Shown here: in pieces, positions 43,705 to 56,460 of the stretch
Layout of the letters: each line of letters begins with the position of its first letter
Numbering within the stretch: the stretch's first letter is position 1
Source: Cephalotus follicularis
Lineage: Eukaryota > Streptophyta > Magnoliopsida > Oxalidales > Cephalotaceae
DNA: 64,000 nucleotides
Assembly: GCA_001972305.1 (NCBI GenBank)
Contig: BDDD01000042.1
Span: 313,275 to 377,274 of the forward strand
Reading direction: 5' to 3'
Position numbers and translations under genes: made by a program
The notes under the pieces: model-generated
What the model saw: the letters and a program-made list of their open reading frames with translations, nothing else
Told to the model about the DNA's origin: nothing
Databases searched by the model: none

Positions 43705-45699
43705 TTTCAAAAATATATTTACTAAACACATATTCACTGTAGAAGCACTTTTAGTTGTTGAATTTAGCAAACGTTTTCATTTTCGTCACAACACTTTTGA
43801 CAACAACACTTTTATTAAAAATACTTTCAAAAAGTATTTTTACGAAACAAATAGAATTACCAACCATAGGCTAAGTGGTGTCCTAAGAGCTCATTAAAGT
43901 TTCTATGTAACTGTTCTTGAAGTCATAAGTTTGACCATCACATGGCATGATTTGCCCGTTTATGTTCTTATTATACTGCTTAAACCACATGCCTCACTGG
44001 ATTTTAAGGCAAAGAAAGGCCAAATAAGCTATATGATAATGCAGTAAGATGGATAAAAATGGTCCATAGAATGAAGTAATTGGAGACAAAATGGTATGTG
44101 AAGTATGGGCGCAACGCAAAAGCAAAAAGGGCCCCTAATTTGCCATATGTTTCAGCATTTATCAATTTTTTATGGTGTGCTAAACTTAGCAAGCGGTGCA
44201 CATGGTGTACTTGTGTGTCTTGTTAGCAAAATGCAAAAGGAGAATCAAATCATTTTGTTCTATCTCACCGGTTTCAAGTGACATCACAATTAAAAATATT
44301 ATTAATAATATTTAAAAAATATTAATAATATTTTGACACCTTAATTTTAATGATATCAAAATTATAGTTAATAGTGTTAGAAAGAGAAAAAACTTATACA
44401 CATTTTAATTATGGATCGGAATAATCGCGTTCATGTAGATATAAAAATAGAGAAATAGAATATTGATTTTTACAAAATCATATTGCAATATTAGCTCAGA
44501 TTGAGATTCGTCCCCAATCAAATCAAATAATGAAGCATAAAAATTCAGAATCTTAGGATAAGGATGTTACAATTAGAGGGTGTCCTTTAATATGAAGTAT
44601 AAGATGCTCGGTCCTAAAAACCTAGAATCCATGGGTCTTATAACTTGGTTTCTCATGGAGAAGAAGCGGATATATTGAGTGTTATCACACAAAGATTTGC
44701 CCCCAAGTCTATGCCAACTTGCCACGGGCTTCTTGAGTTTTGCTCACGAAGACAATACATGTAATCAGATGGTTTTGTCATGCTTTTTGTTTGTTTGTTT
44801 TTTTTTTTCACTCATCAATAAGTTTTAACTTTTTTTTTAGACAACACATGCACCACATGCTAGATGTCACTCTTGCTTTTCATTGGCTAATAAATCTTTC
44901 ACGGGGTTGCAACGCAGATTATTGGACCACCTTTTATTGGACACACGTGATAAATTATTCAAATCTTAAATCCTCTTATCAAATATCCAACTCGAATATT
45001 TCTAATAATAATGTCCCTGTAGATCTACTACTTATTAAATTCTGTTTTTATTTTTATTTTTTTATAATTGCTTATTTTCATTTCTTATTTTTGTGCCCTT
45101 TATAAAAATCAGAAATATTAATGGGATGGCATTGAATTTGAGAACAGAATAAGTAGCTTCTGTTTCATGTGCATCTACAGAAGCTTCAATGCTCATTTAT
45201 TAGTTAAGACAACAATGGAAGGAAAAGTAAGTCAATTAAAGAATCTTCCAGTTACCATTTGTTTTTGTTTGGTTTCCCACAAAACAGAAAAATATTATTC
45301 CAACAAAAAAATCTTGTACATTTACTTTGTTTAATCATCACTAGATATTTGCTTTATTAGGAGCAAAATAAAAGCTTAAGATTCACCTCTCTCTCATCAA
45401 CTATCTAAACAGGACATATTGACCCAATAACAGCCAATGACTGGTCACATGGCATGATATATAGGTTCCACTAGTAAAGGTCAAAAATGTCACCCATTTG
45501 AAAAGAAAATAATGCCTATGTCAACATCATCCTAAAAATTCTTTTCAATGCACAAAACAAGCAATGAGAAAACAATTGCGTCAACACGTTATTGGGAAGT
45601 GAAAGCAGAAGCATTGATGAAAATGAGTAGTGAAGTTGCAGACATTAACATGAGTGCTAATTCATTCTACCAAAAAAAAAAAAAAAAAAATCATGGCAG
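43705..45699. other. Intergenic DNA
   Basis: AT-rich, no gene recognised. Short ORFs (for example 44740-45105) are hydrophobic or low-complexity with no family features. The right end of the Sirevirus remnant is somewhere near 43900. Confidence 0.4.
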
Positions 45700-46170
45700 T
45701 TTTTGTCCCACCCACAACAAGACATTTACGAAAATCGATTTATCAGTTTTTGTCTCGTTTAAATATCATAATCTTGTTATCCGTTTCAACTCTTTTTAGA
45801 ATTTATCTCATTTTTTCAAATCAGTCCCGAACCAGAAATATCCGTTAATTACCAATCATGTTCGAATATCAATTAATCAGATATGATGCTCGATTAATAC
45901 TCGCAACATAATAAAAAAAACCTTAAAATCACATCACTTAGTTAAAATCATGTTTATACAACATCTTAACGTACATCAATCATACTACATAAACTAACAT
46001 CTAAAAATAATTTTAACATCATAATATTTTAGATAAATCAAATACAATCTAAATTAATATTATGTATAATCATGTTCGGATAACAGGTGATTTATGTTAA
46101 ATCCAAACTTGTCCCAAATCCTATAAAATATTTAGAATAAATTTCAAAACTGTCATAATCATTATTAACA
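45700..46170. repeat. Dispersed repeat of unknown family, copy 2
   Basis: Similar to 38480-38990 in the same orientation, with substitutions and indels. Lies about 0.8 kb beyond the 3' end of the bHLH gene. Confidence 0.6.
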
Positions 46171-46957
46171 CCAAAACCATTCGTAATTAACACCCGTTAA
46201 AGAGTTGATTTTTGTATTAAAAAAATATCAACAATACTCACAGTTAAACATTATTTTAAATTTTAGATTTTTAAAAACACATCAACAATTCGTAAAGATA
46301 TTAGAACTAATAACAATCTAATCGATTTTCTAAAGGTATGTAAAATTTAAAAATTAATTTTTATGTTTAAATGAGACATCTAACTTTTTTTTCCAAATTC
46401 CTTTTAATAGTATTAATCTACGTAAAAAATGAAAAGATACTATTGTTTGTAATCATCACTGCACAGATTTTGACAAAAAAGGGTCATATAGACTAATTAA
46501 TATAAAATTGACCAATTTATAAAACAATGACCCAATAATTTTTTTTTTTGGACAGGAATAATTTTATCCAAATAAATTCACATTAACATAATTCAATGAA
46601 TAGGAGAGAGTTAGGAAGTGAAACAGAGGGACAAAAAGAAAGAGAGAGAGTATAATACGAAACAACAAATTATCAGCTTTTTAATACCCAACAATGAATT
46701 GGTTAAACTTGCAAATTCAATTAATCCTGCTTGCAAAAATACTTGACAGAATATGTATAATATAAACAATCCCAGAAATTTACTGCTCCTACTTGGTCAA
46801 TAGGTACTTATTTTCTATTCTAGCTGTGACCCTGATGTTCCTTTTAGGATCCTCTGCTGTATATCAAAAAACTTTGAAGAAGCTTTCCAAAGGGTGTTTC
46901 ACTACACATTAAGCCTATGGTCTATGTTAATAAAATGATGATAAAGTGATGATGGTG
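46171..46957. other. 3' flank of the bHLH gene
   Basis: AT-rich, includes the likely 3' UTR of the minus-strand bHLH gene next to its stop codon. No other gene seen. Confidence 0.4.
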
Positions 46958-48796
46958 CTATTCAACTGATGATAATGGCTGCAACGAGTTGGACACTCGG
47001 GAAAATGCCGCAATCAGCTTCTCCTTCGTCAGCTGCTCAGACCCTTGAGACTTGATTATAAATGTATGGAACACAGTATCATTTGCCACGGCAAGTTTTG
47101 AATCCACAACATTGATCAGTGCCTCTTTGAATGCTTGAATGACTCTTGAAGCAGGATGGGAATCCAAAGGGCAGCTCACTCTTACAATAACCTCATCATG
47201 GCCAGCTTGAATTTCAACATCCGGAGCTTGATTCTGATTTTCAGCATTTGCTTTGCCATCCAAAGCCGATGACTCTCTAGAAGTGCTTCCGTATTTCTCC
47301 CTCTCTGCTTCCATCACCTTGAGCTTTGCCTGAAGCTCATTGATATAAGAAATGGCATCCCCCAACAGGGAGGCCTTATCCATCTTGGATATATTGGGAA
47401 CTACAGCACGTAAAGCATAAAATCGCTGGTTCAGCTTCTCACGCCGCTGCCTCTCTGCCTCAACATGATTAAGGGGTTCTTCTCTACCATTAGCAGGCTT
47501 TCTGCCCCGTTTCCGAGGCCTTCTTTCATTGGCTGTGCCAGGCTGCTCATCCTTGCATGAAGCTTCAACGTCTGAATGCTCTGATTCTGCACTAACTGGT
47601 CGGGCTATCACAGAAGGCCTAGATGTAGCCCCAGAAAAATCAATTTGCATTTGCATTGGCTTTTGTGGCTGGTAGTGGTTAAGCTGAAATTCTTCTCTAA
47701 CCCCATTGACAAGCCCTTGTAGATTATTTGCTGTCAACTGAGCACCATAAACTTCTGCTGGACTCCCTTGTTTCACACCATGGATTTGCCCCCAACTTGG
47801 ACCATGATGACCATTTCTAGTAGTTGGAAAAGCAATCTCGTTACCGTTTGCAAACACTTGCCATGATGGTCTCTCTTCCATCTTTCTAATAGCAAGTTTC
47901 TCCCTAAACTGAGGATGAGAATTAATATGACACGAGTTGTTCAAATCCTGACCAAATATCTTTGGATTTCCTTCCACTCTCTCCAAAATCCCCGTACAAG
48001 AAAAAGGGATATTGATATTCTCATCTTTCCTCTCATTCACCACTGGTACCGCTGCTGCTGTTGGTCTGACCCTTACCAGTGAATTAAGAGGCGAAAACCA
48101 AGCCTTTATTGACTGCAACAATTCTGAACTTTCAGGTACAGATCTCACAGACCCCAATTCAACAACACCAACATCAGTTGGAACCAAAACAATGGTCTGA
48201 ATCCCAGCAGACTTTGCCAGAAACGACCGCAAACAGTAATCAGACCCTGAGTTTAATGCATCACAGACCCAAACATGCTTCCCGGATGCAAGACACTTGC
48301 CTGGGCCGCCTTCCCCCTGCGGAAAGGAGAAATACATGGATGCTAAAAAGAACATCTCAGTATCAGTGACCTGGTCCAATCCTAAAGCATAATTATCCTC
48401 GTCTGATCCACCAAACAATGTGTGCAATTTTTGCAATACTCTCTTCCTCATCTTCTGTTGCGTCTCATCTTCAAGTCGGAGGTTGAAAGTAGAGGAAGCT
48501 TCTGATTCTTCTCCCTCTCGAGGCTCTCTACAAGACCCATCCCCCCATCCTAAGATCCAATCACCGGACTTGGACCGTGAAATCTGCCAAAACATGGCAT
48601 AATTCCAGCTGAAATTTGAGGGGTTAGGGAGGTCTACAAGATCGGAGAGCTTGTTTTGCAAATTCTCATCACTGCCTATGGTCATTAAAAGGTTCTCATT
48701 TGAAACTGAGCTTGTTATCAAGTAATCAAAGGCTTTTGTGCCTAAGACAGCTGCTACCATAGATTTATCCTCATCATTCCACATATTAGCCCCCAT
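46958..48796 (-). CDS. bHLH-MYC transcription factor, JAM2/bHLH13 type
   Basis: Single-exon frame of 612 residues without defects. Residues about 5-230 form the bHLH-MYC_N domain with the JAZ-interacting region ([52 protein letters not shown]). The bHLH domain is near 440-490: [16 protein letters not shown] has the H-E-R residues for G-box binding, followed by [23 protein letters not shown]-terminal ACT-like region ends the protein. A basic [14 protein letters not shown] stretch before the bHLH may act as nuclear signal. Arabidopsis JAM1-3 repress jasmonate responses by competing with MYC2. The start chosen is the ATG at 48796, which gives the family's usual N-terminus; an in-frame ATG at 48865 would add 23 residues. 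JAM3 or JAM1 orthology cannot be fully excluded. Confidence 0.93.
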   Translation of the reverse strand: MGANMWNDEDKSMVAAVLGTKAFDYLITSSVSNENLLMTIGSDENLQNKLSDLVDLPNPSNFSWNYAMFWQISRSKSGDWILGWGDGSCREPREGEESEASSTFNLRLEDETQQKMRKRVLQKLHTLFGGSDEDNYALGLDQVTDTEMFFLASMYFSFPQGEGGPGKCLASGKHVWVCDALNSGSDYCLRSFLAKSAGIQTIVLVPTDVGVVELGSVRSVPESSELLQSIKAWFSPLNSLVRVRPTAAAVPVVNERKDENINIPFSCTGILERVEGNPKIFGQDLNNSCHINSHPQFREKLAIRKMEERPSWQVFANGNEIAFPTTRNGHHGPSWGQIHGVKQGSPAEVYGAQLTANNLQGLVNGVREEFQLNHYQPQKPMQMQIDFSGATSRPSVIARPVSAESEHSDVEASCKDEQPGTANERRPRKRGRKPANGREEPLNHVEAERQRREKLNQRFYALRAVVPNISKMDKASLLGDAISYINELQAKLKVMEAEREKYGSTSRESSALDGKANAENQNQAPDVEIQAGHDEVIVRVSCPLDSHPASRVIQAFKEALINVVDSKLAVANDTVFHTFIIKSQGSEQLTKEKLIAAFSRVSNSLQPLSSVE

Positions 48797-50364
48797 AGTA
48801 ACAACCTCTACTTTCACATCTAAACCCCCCCACACACAAGCTTCAAATTTCAACAACCAGATCAAATCTTAACCCCATATAACCCACAGAAACAATAAGA
48901 AATCCCTTATAAATTATACTAAAGACTCAAACTTGATACAGTTTTAACCAAATGAAAAAACCCCCACATGGTTTTCTATGCATATCAATAGTTCCAGATC
49001 TCAAGAGCTATGAAAACGAAGTTACAAAGAAACCCAGAAGCGAAACAATAAAACTAATACAAAAGAAGACAGTAATTGACATACTATTATAATACACACC
49101 AGTTATGTGAAGTAAATTGGAATCCTGAGTTGTACAAGGCAGCAAAGTGACAGTCTCAGATACTGTAATATTTTTCTCGGGAAAGTTACAGTTACATTTG
49201 GGGAAACAGAAAAACAATTCGAGGGAAACAAACAAAGACTTAATATTATTTCACAAAACAGGTAAGGAAGAAAATATAGCCTTTGTTTTACTTTCTTATT
49301 TTTATCAATGTGAAAGGGCTTTAGTTTTTAAGAGAAACCAAGTTGGTTTGGTTGCTCATGTTCTCTCAATCCTAACTGCATAGGTGAACCATGGTTGAGG
49401 TTAAAAACCAACCATGGTTAACTTGAGGGTTAATTTGTTGTAGATGGAGTGGTAGTCGGCATCTATTTTGTGTAAGTTTGTTTTGTTGGTTCGTTTTACT
49501 AAAATAACTAAACACAGAATCCTGGGAGAGTCCACAGTTACACATCATTTGCTCTTTTTTTTTTCATGGGACTTTTTTTGCTTCAACTGTACACAACATA
49601 TTCACGACACTGTTTTAGACTTTTTAATAAATGCTTTTTTGTTTTTTATTTGATGAATCAATATAATGAAAATGAAAAAAAGGGTGTCGGGGGTTCCTTT
49701 GGAGATGTCAAATTTCGTGATTCTCATGTCAAACAGTTGCACGCAATAAGTTACAACACTAACACATGTACTACATGTGACTCAACAAGTCTACTAATGT
49801 ACTATTCCATATTTGTTTATGGACGGGGATGCAACATATTTGTACATCAGTAAGATATATAATTAGATCACAACTATTATTCTTTTTAACCACCCAAAAA
49901 TTATATATATATGAAAAAAAGAATATTTTTATAATAAAATATAATTTATTTTCTTTTCACTTTAATTACAGAAATTACGAATTATATTTCATAAATGCAA
50001 CCGTTGAATTAAATGTTTTATATATATAGATCTAGCATGCTAAATTTTAAATTAATTAAAAATCTATAATTATTTTATTTTTTATTAAAAAATAAAATCG
50101 TTTTATAAATTTCTCATTTAGTGTTAAAAAATAACTTATTCGATAAACGAACTAGAGATATAAAAATGTCTTAAAAATTGACATGCACACTTTATATAAA
50201 TAGAACATCTAATAAAACAATTGGTTTGATTTATGAAATATAATTCATAGTTCTACTAATTAAAATAAAAAAAATATAAATTATATCCCTTTCTCCCTAT
50301 ATAGGTTTACTAATTAAAATAAAAAAAATATAAGTTATATCCCTTTCTCCACATATCCCTTTCT

Positions 50365-50417
<53 letters not shown>

Positions 50418-50560
50418 CTTAGAGAGGAAAAATATAAATATGTATTATTTTGAATCCATTAAACTATTGATTTTGATTACATTGATTCATATTTTAATAT
50501 TCATGTTTATATATTATTATCATTTCTGTGTAATTTTAGTTTGTTATTGATTGGTTATTC
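48797..50560. other. Upstream region of bHLH gene and intergenic DNA
   Basis: Contains the bHLH 5' flank, then AT-rich DNA. Near 50255-50370 a segment of about 60 bp (AATTAAAATAAAAAAAATAT, then TATCCCTTTCTCC) is tandemly duplicated. A TA microsatellite follows. No gene seen. Confidence 0.5.
50374..50417. repeat. (TA)n microsatellite
   Basis: About 22 TA dinucleotides between the bHLH upstream region and the plus-strand copia element. Confidence 0.95.
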
Positions 50561-53500
50561 ATGTCAGCAACCAAGTTCGATATTGCGAAGTTTGATGGAA
50601 CAGACAATTTCAGTATGTGGCATGTTAAGATGCGGGCACTACTGATACAACAAGAAGTTTGGGGGGCAATAAATGGTGAAGAGGGTTTACCTGAGAATAT
50701 GCCTCAGGTGGAGAAGAAGAGGATCCTAAACAAGGCACACACATCGATTCAGCTGTGTCTGGAGGATGACGTTCTCCGTGAATTTGTGGATGAGACTACG
50801 GTGATTGGGTTATGGAATAAACTGGAGAGTCGCTACATGACCAAGTCACTCACAAACAGGTTGTATCTCAAATAACGCTTGTATACTCTACGAATGAAGG
50901 AAGGTATGTCCGAAAAGAGCATATTGACAATTTTAATAAGGTGATTCATGATTTGAAAAATATAAATATTTAAACTAATGATGAAGATCAAGCCCTGATC
51001 TTGTTGTGTTCGTTGCTATCCTCATATGATCACTTTGTGGATACCATGTTATATGGTAGGGATTCTATTGATGTAAATGATGTTAAGGATGCATTACAGT
51101 CTAGGGAGTTGAAGAAAAAGGTGTCAAAAAATATGGGGGGAAATCAGGCAGAAGGTCTGGTAGCTAGAGGTAGGAACCGAGATAGGGGGTCAGGTAAAAG
51201 GGGTAAGCCACGATCTAAATCGAGAGCTAAGAATTCTCAATGTTTTATTTGTAATGAAACAAGGCACTGGAAGGTTGATTGTCCAAAATACAAGGGAAAG
51301 GGAGTAGCTAAAGGGAATACAGTCGAAGCTAATGCATGAGTGGTGCATGAAAGTTCGGATGAGGCTGATTCAGATTTAGTTCTGTCTGTTAGCGTAAATA
51401 ACACTAGTAGTTGGATTCTTGATTTGGGATGTTCTTTCAACATGACACCTAATAGGGATTGGTTCACCACATATGACGTCAAGGAGGGGAAGGTTCTGTT
51501 GGGGGACAACAATGCATTGAAGGTTTTCGGATGTGGGAAAGTTCAGATCAAAATGTTTGATGGTGTGATCAGAACTTTGGAAGCTTGGCATGTTCCGGGG
51601 TTGAAGAAAAACCTGATTTCCTTAGGGGTTCTAGATTCTTATGGATGCAAGTTTACCGAGAAGAATGAGATAATAAAAGTTCTTAGGGGTACTCTGGTAA
51701 TTATGAAGGATAAGAAGATCGATGGCTTATATCAGCTGCAGGGGAATACCGTTATGGGTACTACAATAGTTTCTTCTTCATCAGGGGATAAAGATGCAGA
51801 TACTACTCGGCTTTGGCATATGCATCTGGGGCATATGAGTGAGAGAGGGTTGCAAATTTTGTCCAAGAAGGGTTTGCTAGCTGGAGTGAAGTCAGGGAAA
51901 CTGGATTTCTGTGAACATTGTGTATATGGAAAACAGTGCATGGTGAAGTTCAGTACTGTAATTCACAAGACCTATGGTATTTTGGATTATATTCATTCTG
52001 ATCTTTAGGGTCTCTCGTCACAGGTGTCACTTGGAGGAAGCTGGTATTTAATGACCTTGATTTTCCATGGTGAAGTTCAGTAATGTAATTCACAAGACCA
52101 ATGGTATTTTGGATTATATTCATTCTGACCTTTAGGGTCTCTCGTCACAGGTGTCACTTGGAGGAAGCCGGTATTTAATGACCTTGATTGATGACTACTC
52201 TAGGAAGGTCTGGACATATTTTTTGAAGAGTAAAGATGAGGCGTTTGCCAAGTTCAAGTAGTGGAAAACCATGGTAGAGAAGAAAACAGGAAGAGTGGTC
52301 AAGACTCTACGGACTGACAATGGTTTGGAGTACTGCTCAGAGGAATTTGACAAGTTCTGCAAGGATGAAGGTGTAGTGAGACACCATACTGTACGGAAAA
52401 CACCACAACAAAATGGAGTTGCAGAACGGATGAACATAATGTTATTAGAAAGAGCACGTTGCATGCTTTATAATGCTGGTCTCTCTAAGAAGTATTGGGC
52501 TGAGGCAGTTCATACAGTAGCTTACCTGGTAAATAGGTCTCCATCAACATCCATTGAGTTACAGACTCTACAGGAGGTATGGTCAGGCACCGCAGGTGAT
52601 TATTCTAGTTTGAAAGTATTTGGTTGTCCTGCATATGCTCACGTGAATGATGGTAAACTTGAGTCGAGGGCAAAGAAGTGCATATTTCTAGGATATGCAG
52701 ATGGGGTGAAAGGGTATCGGTTGTGGTGTATAGAAAATCCCAAGTCTCCAACATTTCTTATTAGCAGAGATGTGACATTTGATGAGTCTGCTATGGTCAA
52801 CCAGAAGGAGAAGTCTGTTGAGAATGGTGAGAAAGACCTTGGTGTAGAGAAACAAGTGGAGTTTAATCTAGAAGCTCCGGGAAGGGAAGATGAAGCTTCT
52901 TCCAGACAGTCAAATCAAACTGAATTGCAAGATCATGATGAAGATGGAACAGTTTAGGAGCAATAGTACAGCATTGCTAGAGGCAGAGAGAGGAGGAAGA
53001 TTAGACCATCATTGAGATACAGTCATGCGGACACGGTAGCTTTTGCTTTGTCAATCCCTGAAAGTGTTGAAGGAGAAGAACCGCTACTTATATGGAAGTA
53101 GTGAAAAGCAAGGAATCAGCGGAGTGGGTAACTTCCATGAACGAAGAAATTCAGTCTCTTGAAAAGAACAAGACTTGGGAGTTGGTAACGCTGCCAAAGG
53201 GGAAACGGGTTGTAGGCTGTAAGTGGATTTTCAAGAAAAAGGAAGGTATACCAGGGGTTGAGGCAAGAAGGTTCAAAGCATGGTTAGTAGCTAAGGGTTT
53301 TACTGAGAAGGAGGGAGTGGACTTTCATGAAGTGTTTTCTCCAGTTGTGAAACATAGCTCGATTCGTGTATTACTCGCTATGGTTGCCTGTCAAGACTTG
53401 GAACTTGAGCAACTGGATGTCAAGACACCATTTTTACATGGTGAGTTAGATGAACAGATTTACATGTCCTAGCCATAAGGTTATCATTTTTCGGGGAAAG

Positions 53501-54252
53501 AAGATCATGTGTGCCTATTGAAGAAATCCTTGTATTGATTGAAACAATCTCCTAAACAGTGGTATAAAAGGTTTGATACTTTTATGATCAAGAACAATTA
53601 TTGTCGATGTGAGTATATAGTTGTGTGTACTTGAAGAAACTCCCGGATGGTTCTTTTGTGTATCTATTGTTATATGTTGATGACATGTTGATTGCGTCGA
53701 ATGATAAATTCGAGATCAACAGATTGAAGGCACAGTTAAGTAGTGAATTTGAAATTAAGGATTTGGGTGTAGCCAAGAAGATATTGGGTATGGAGATTCA
53801 AAGAGATCGTCAAGCAAGACGGTTATATGTATCTCAGAAAAAGCATATCGAGAAAGTGCTTGAGAGGTTTGGAATGGAAAAGTCTAAACCAGTAAGTACT
53901 TCGTTGGCTGGACATTTCAAATTGTCAAATTCATTATCGTCGAAGACTGAGGCTGAGGTGGAGCACATGTCTTGTGTTCCATATGCTAGTGCAGTTGGTA
54001 GTCTGATGTATGCCATGTTGTGCACTAGGCCAGATATTTCACATGCTATGAGTGTGGTTAACATGTATATGGTCATTCCATGTGAAGCTCACTGGGATGC
54101 TGTGAAATGGATAATGAGGTACTTGAGAGGTTTTACAGATGTTGGCTTAGTCTATGGCAGCGGTGGAGTTGCTAGTGTGGATGTTGTGGGCTATTCAGAT
54201 TCTGATTATGCAGGGACATGGATAAGCAGAGATCCCTTGCGGGGTATGTTTA
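50561..54252 (+). pseudogene. Ty1/copia gag-pol (Tork-like), decayed, cut in RNase H by another element
   Basis: Gag starts at 50561 (AKFDGTDNFSMWHVKMRALL). Knuckle CFICNETRHWKVDC (CX2CX4HX4C) is near 51240-51281. The protease site reads LDLGCS where DSG or DTG is expected, so the catalytic motif is changed, probably by one C-to-T. GAG-pre-integrase and integrase follow (GHMSERGLQILS; RTDNGLEYCSEEF; QQNGVAERMN). RT has FLHGELDEQIYMS and YVDDMLIAS, and RNase H breaks after DMDKQRSLAGYVY at 54252. A 127-bp tandem duplication in the integrase shifts the frame. No 5' LTR or PBS was recognised upstream. It cannot make functional enzymes. Confidence 0.88.
51939..52192 (+). repeat. 127-bp tandem duplication inside copia integrase
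   Basis: The segment from CATGGTGAAGTTCAGTA at 51939 restarts at 52066 with few differences. The length is not a multiple of three, which accounts exactly for the frame change between the reading frames at 51340-52008 and 52271-52957. Confidence 0.9.
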
Positions 54253-56460
54253 TGGAATCGGAATTACCAACTCCAATGCCATAAATGGACTAAGGTGTGT
54301 AGGGTGTAAAATAAAAAATAAACATGCAAACATGACAGCGGAAGAACACCCAACAATGGAAAAAACAGTCCCTTTTATAGCATGGCCACAGGCCACATGG
54401 ATCACCACATCATCAGTTAATTGAAAAGATGTCACCATTGCATCCAATGGTGACATATTAGCAAAGCAATAAGAGAAGGAGAAAGAAAGGATATACCAAA
54501 GGGTGTTGGCTCCTCCTTTCTTTGCCGGTTCAAGCTTGAGTAGACTCCCTCAAATGCTTCCAAAATGTTCTGCTTCTTGTCTAAGTCGAAGCCTGAAAAC
54601 TCCAAGCACCAAGACACAGAAAACACTCTCTCTCACTCTAAGAATGCTCACAAAGGATGTATTGGCAATGACAAGTGATGTCAATGTCAATCCACCCTAA
54701 ACAAGCCCTTGCTTGGTGTATATTAAATATGGGAACTCTTTAATTCTCCAAAGAGAAACGTATTCTTATTGCCCAGTAAAAAAAAAATCTCACTTCTTCA
54801 AAACCAGAAAATCTACATAATAATGCATACATCAGCCCACTAAAACCACTCTCCCACTCTCCCATCAATCTGGGATCATGGCCCTCACTCCTAGGGAGTC
54901 TGTAGCCATGTTCCCCACGTTTCCAAAACGTGTGTAGATGGGAGAAAGCTGCTGGAGACGAGAGAGAAAATGTGCCCACAATCAGAGTTTGTGCACAGGT
55001 TGCACAACCCGCTCCAAGTGTCGACACTTTCAACAACAGCGTCGACGCTTAAGCATTACATGGCACAAAACACTGACGTTTTCCTAAAAGTCATCAACGC
55101 TTCTGTGAGCCTTAAGCGTCGGCGCTTCCCAAAAGGAGTCGACGCTTTAACTAAAGGAAAGCATCGACGCTTTGATTGGTTTATGAAGTAAAAAGAGTAT
55201 AAGTCCTACTTATTTTATCCCTTCTAATATTGATTAAATAAGATCAAACAAATGTGTTTTCACAAAATGTAAAATCCACATAACCGATATTTCACACCAA
55301 GACTTAATATGTCCAACATATAAAAGATCTAATTATTATTGGGTAGGGACCCTATAAAATCTTGGTTAAAACCGGAGGTGTTCATAAATTACCGAAATAC
55401 CCATAGGGTTCGGTTTAGCCATTCTAAATGGTCCTAGACCAATTTAAATGCTCTTGGAATAATATATAATATTATCTAGATAGAAAAATCTATCTAATTA
55501 ATTTTTACATAATTTATTACACACCTTATTAACCCTAGATTTTCTAAGTTGTCGGTTCACGTGTATTATAATCCCTTGTCATATTTGGCCCTGATTGAGA
55601 TCTAGGGTAAGGATATGTGTCAATCCTAGATAATACCTCAATGGCTAAAATATCTGATCATTACTAGAACCTTTGGTAAACTCTCTGTAAATCTAATTTC
55701 CAGTCTACCTCAACCTTGGCCAAAGATTTTATAAGTCCAAAGTATAATCAGATCATAATAGAGCCCATCACCTTCGCTCAAGTGTGACAATTCCATATTG
55801 CGCACTCACTTATATTCGTATAGATTCGATCATACTCAAAGACCACTCGATTTCCAGCTCTGCGCAAGGACTGGGTAAGGTGGAGATCAAAGCATAACCG
55901 TCTCCATACAATATAGAGTAGTCGCTCAGGTCTAAGGATCAGACGAGTTTGAGAACTCGCTAAGTGATCATCACTTATACACAACCGCAACAAGTAGGAG
56001 CCACTACTGACACGAGAATAGAGATTATCCAAACAGTGTCTCCTACGCAGTTCATGTTCAGTGTACACGCTCCCAGCGCACATCCCGTGTTTGCCCTAGT
56101 GTCCAACACAGATGGTAGTGAGAGAATCCATCCTCCAATTCCATGAGCAGGCAACATACGCGCAAGTCTATCTGGTTCACTAATGCCCACAAAGTGAATC
56201 TATGACTTGAAACTAATTCGACATAAGGAATAGGGTAACCAATCTCACAGCCTCCATGCTAGGCATCGAACCTTATGTCAGGGCATCACAAGTGTAAACA
56301 GGTAAATAATAAACTACTTCAATTAAGTGATAAAACACAAGTGATATAGCCATAACAAAATTAGCACACATCATATATACAAGGAATAAGATTGTATCAT
56401 ATAAGATAAGATATAATATGACAATCCATCTAATGGCTTGTCGGGTCACTATATCTAACA
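54253..56460 (-). repeat. 3' LTR of minus-strand copia element
   Basis: 2208 bp. On the minus strand it begins TGTTAGATATAGTGACC at 56460 and ends CGATTCCA at 54253. Contains a palindrome array at 55018-55170. The AAGTGGGAGAT polypurine tract lies just outside at 56461-56471. Confidence 0.88.
55018..55170. repeat. GTCGAC-core palindrome array in copia 3' LTR
   Basis: Copies at 55018 (GTGTCGACAC), 55039, 55116 (GCGTCGGCGC), 55136 (GAGTCGACGC) and 55161 (GCATCGACGC); spacing within pairs is 21 and 20 bp. The first copy is changed symmetrically relative to the 5' LTR copy at 63060 (GCGTCGACGC) and remains a perfect palindrome. Confidence 0.9.

Noticed and set aside
44740-45105. 121-codon hydrophobic open frame
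   Set aside because: Phenylalanine-rich translation of T-rich DNA with no recognisable family.
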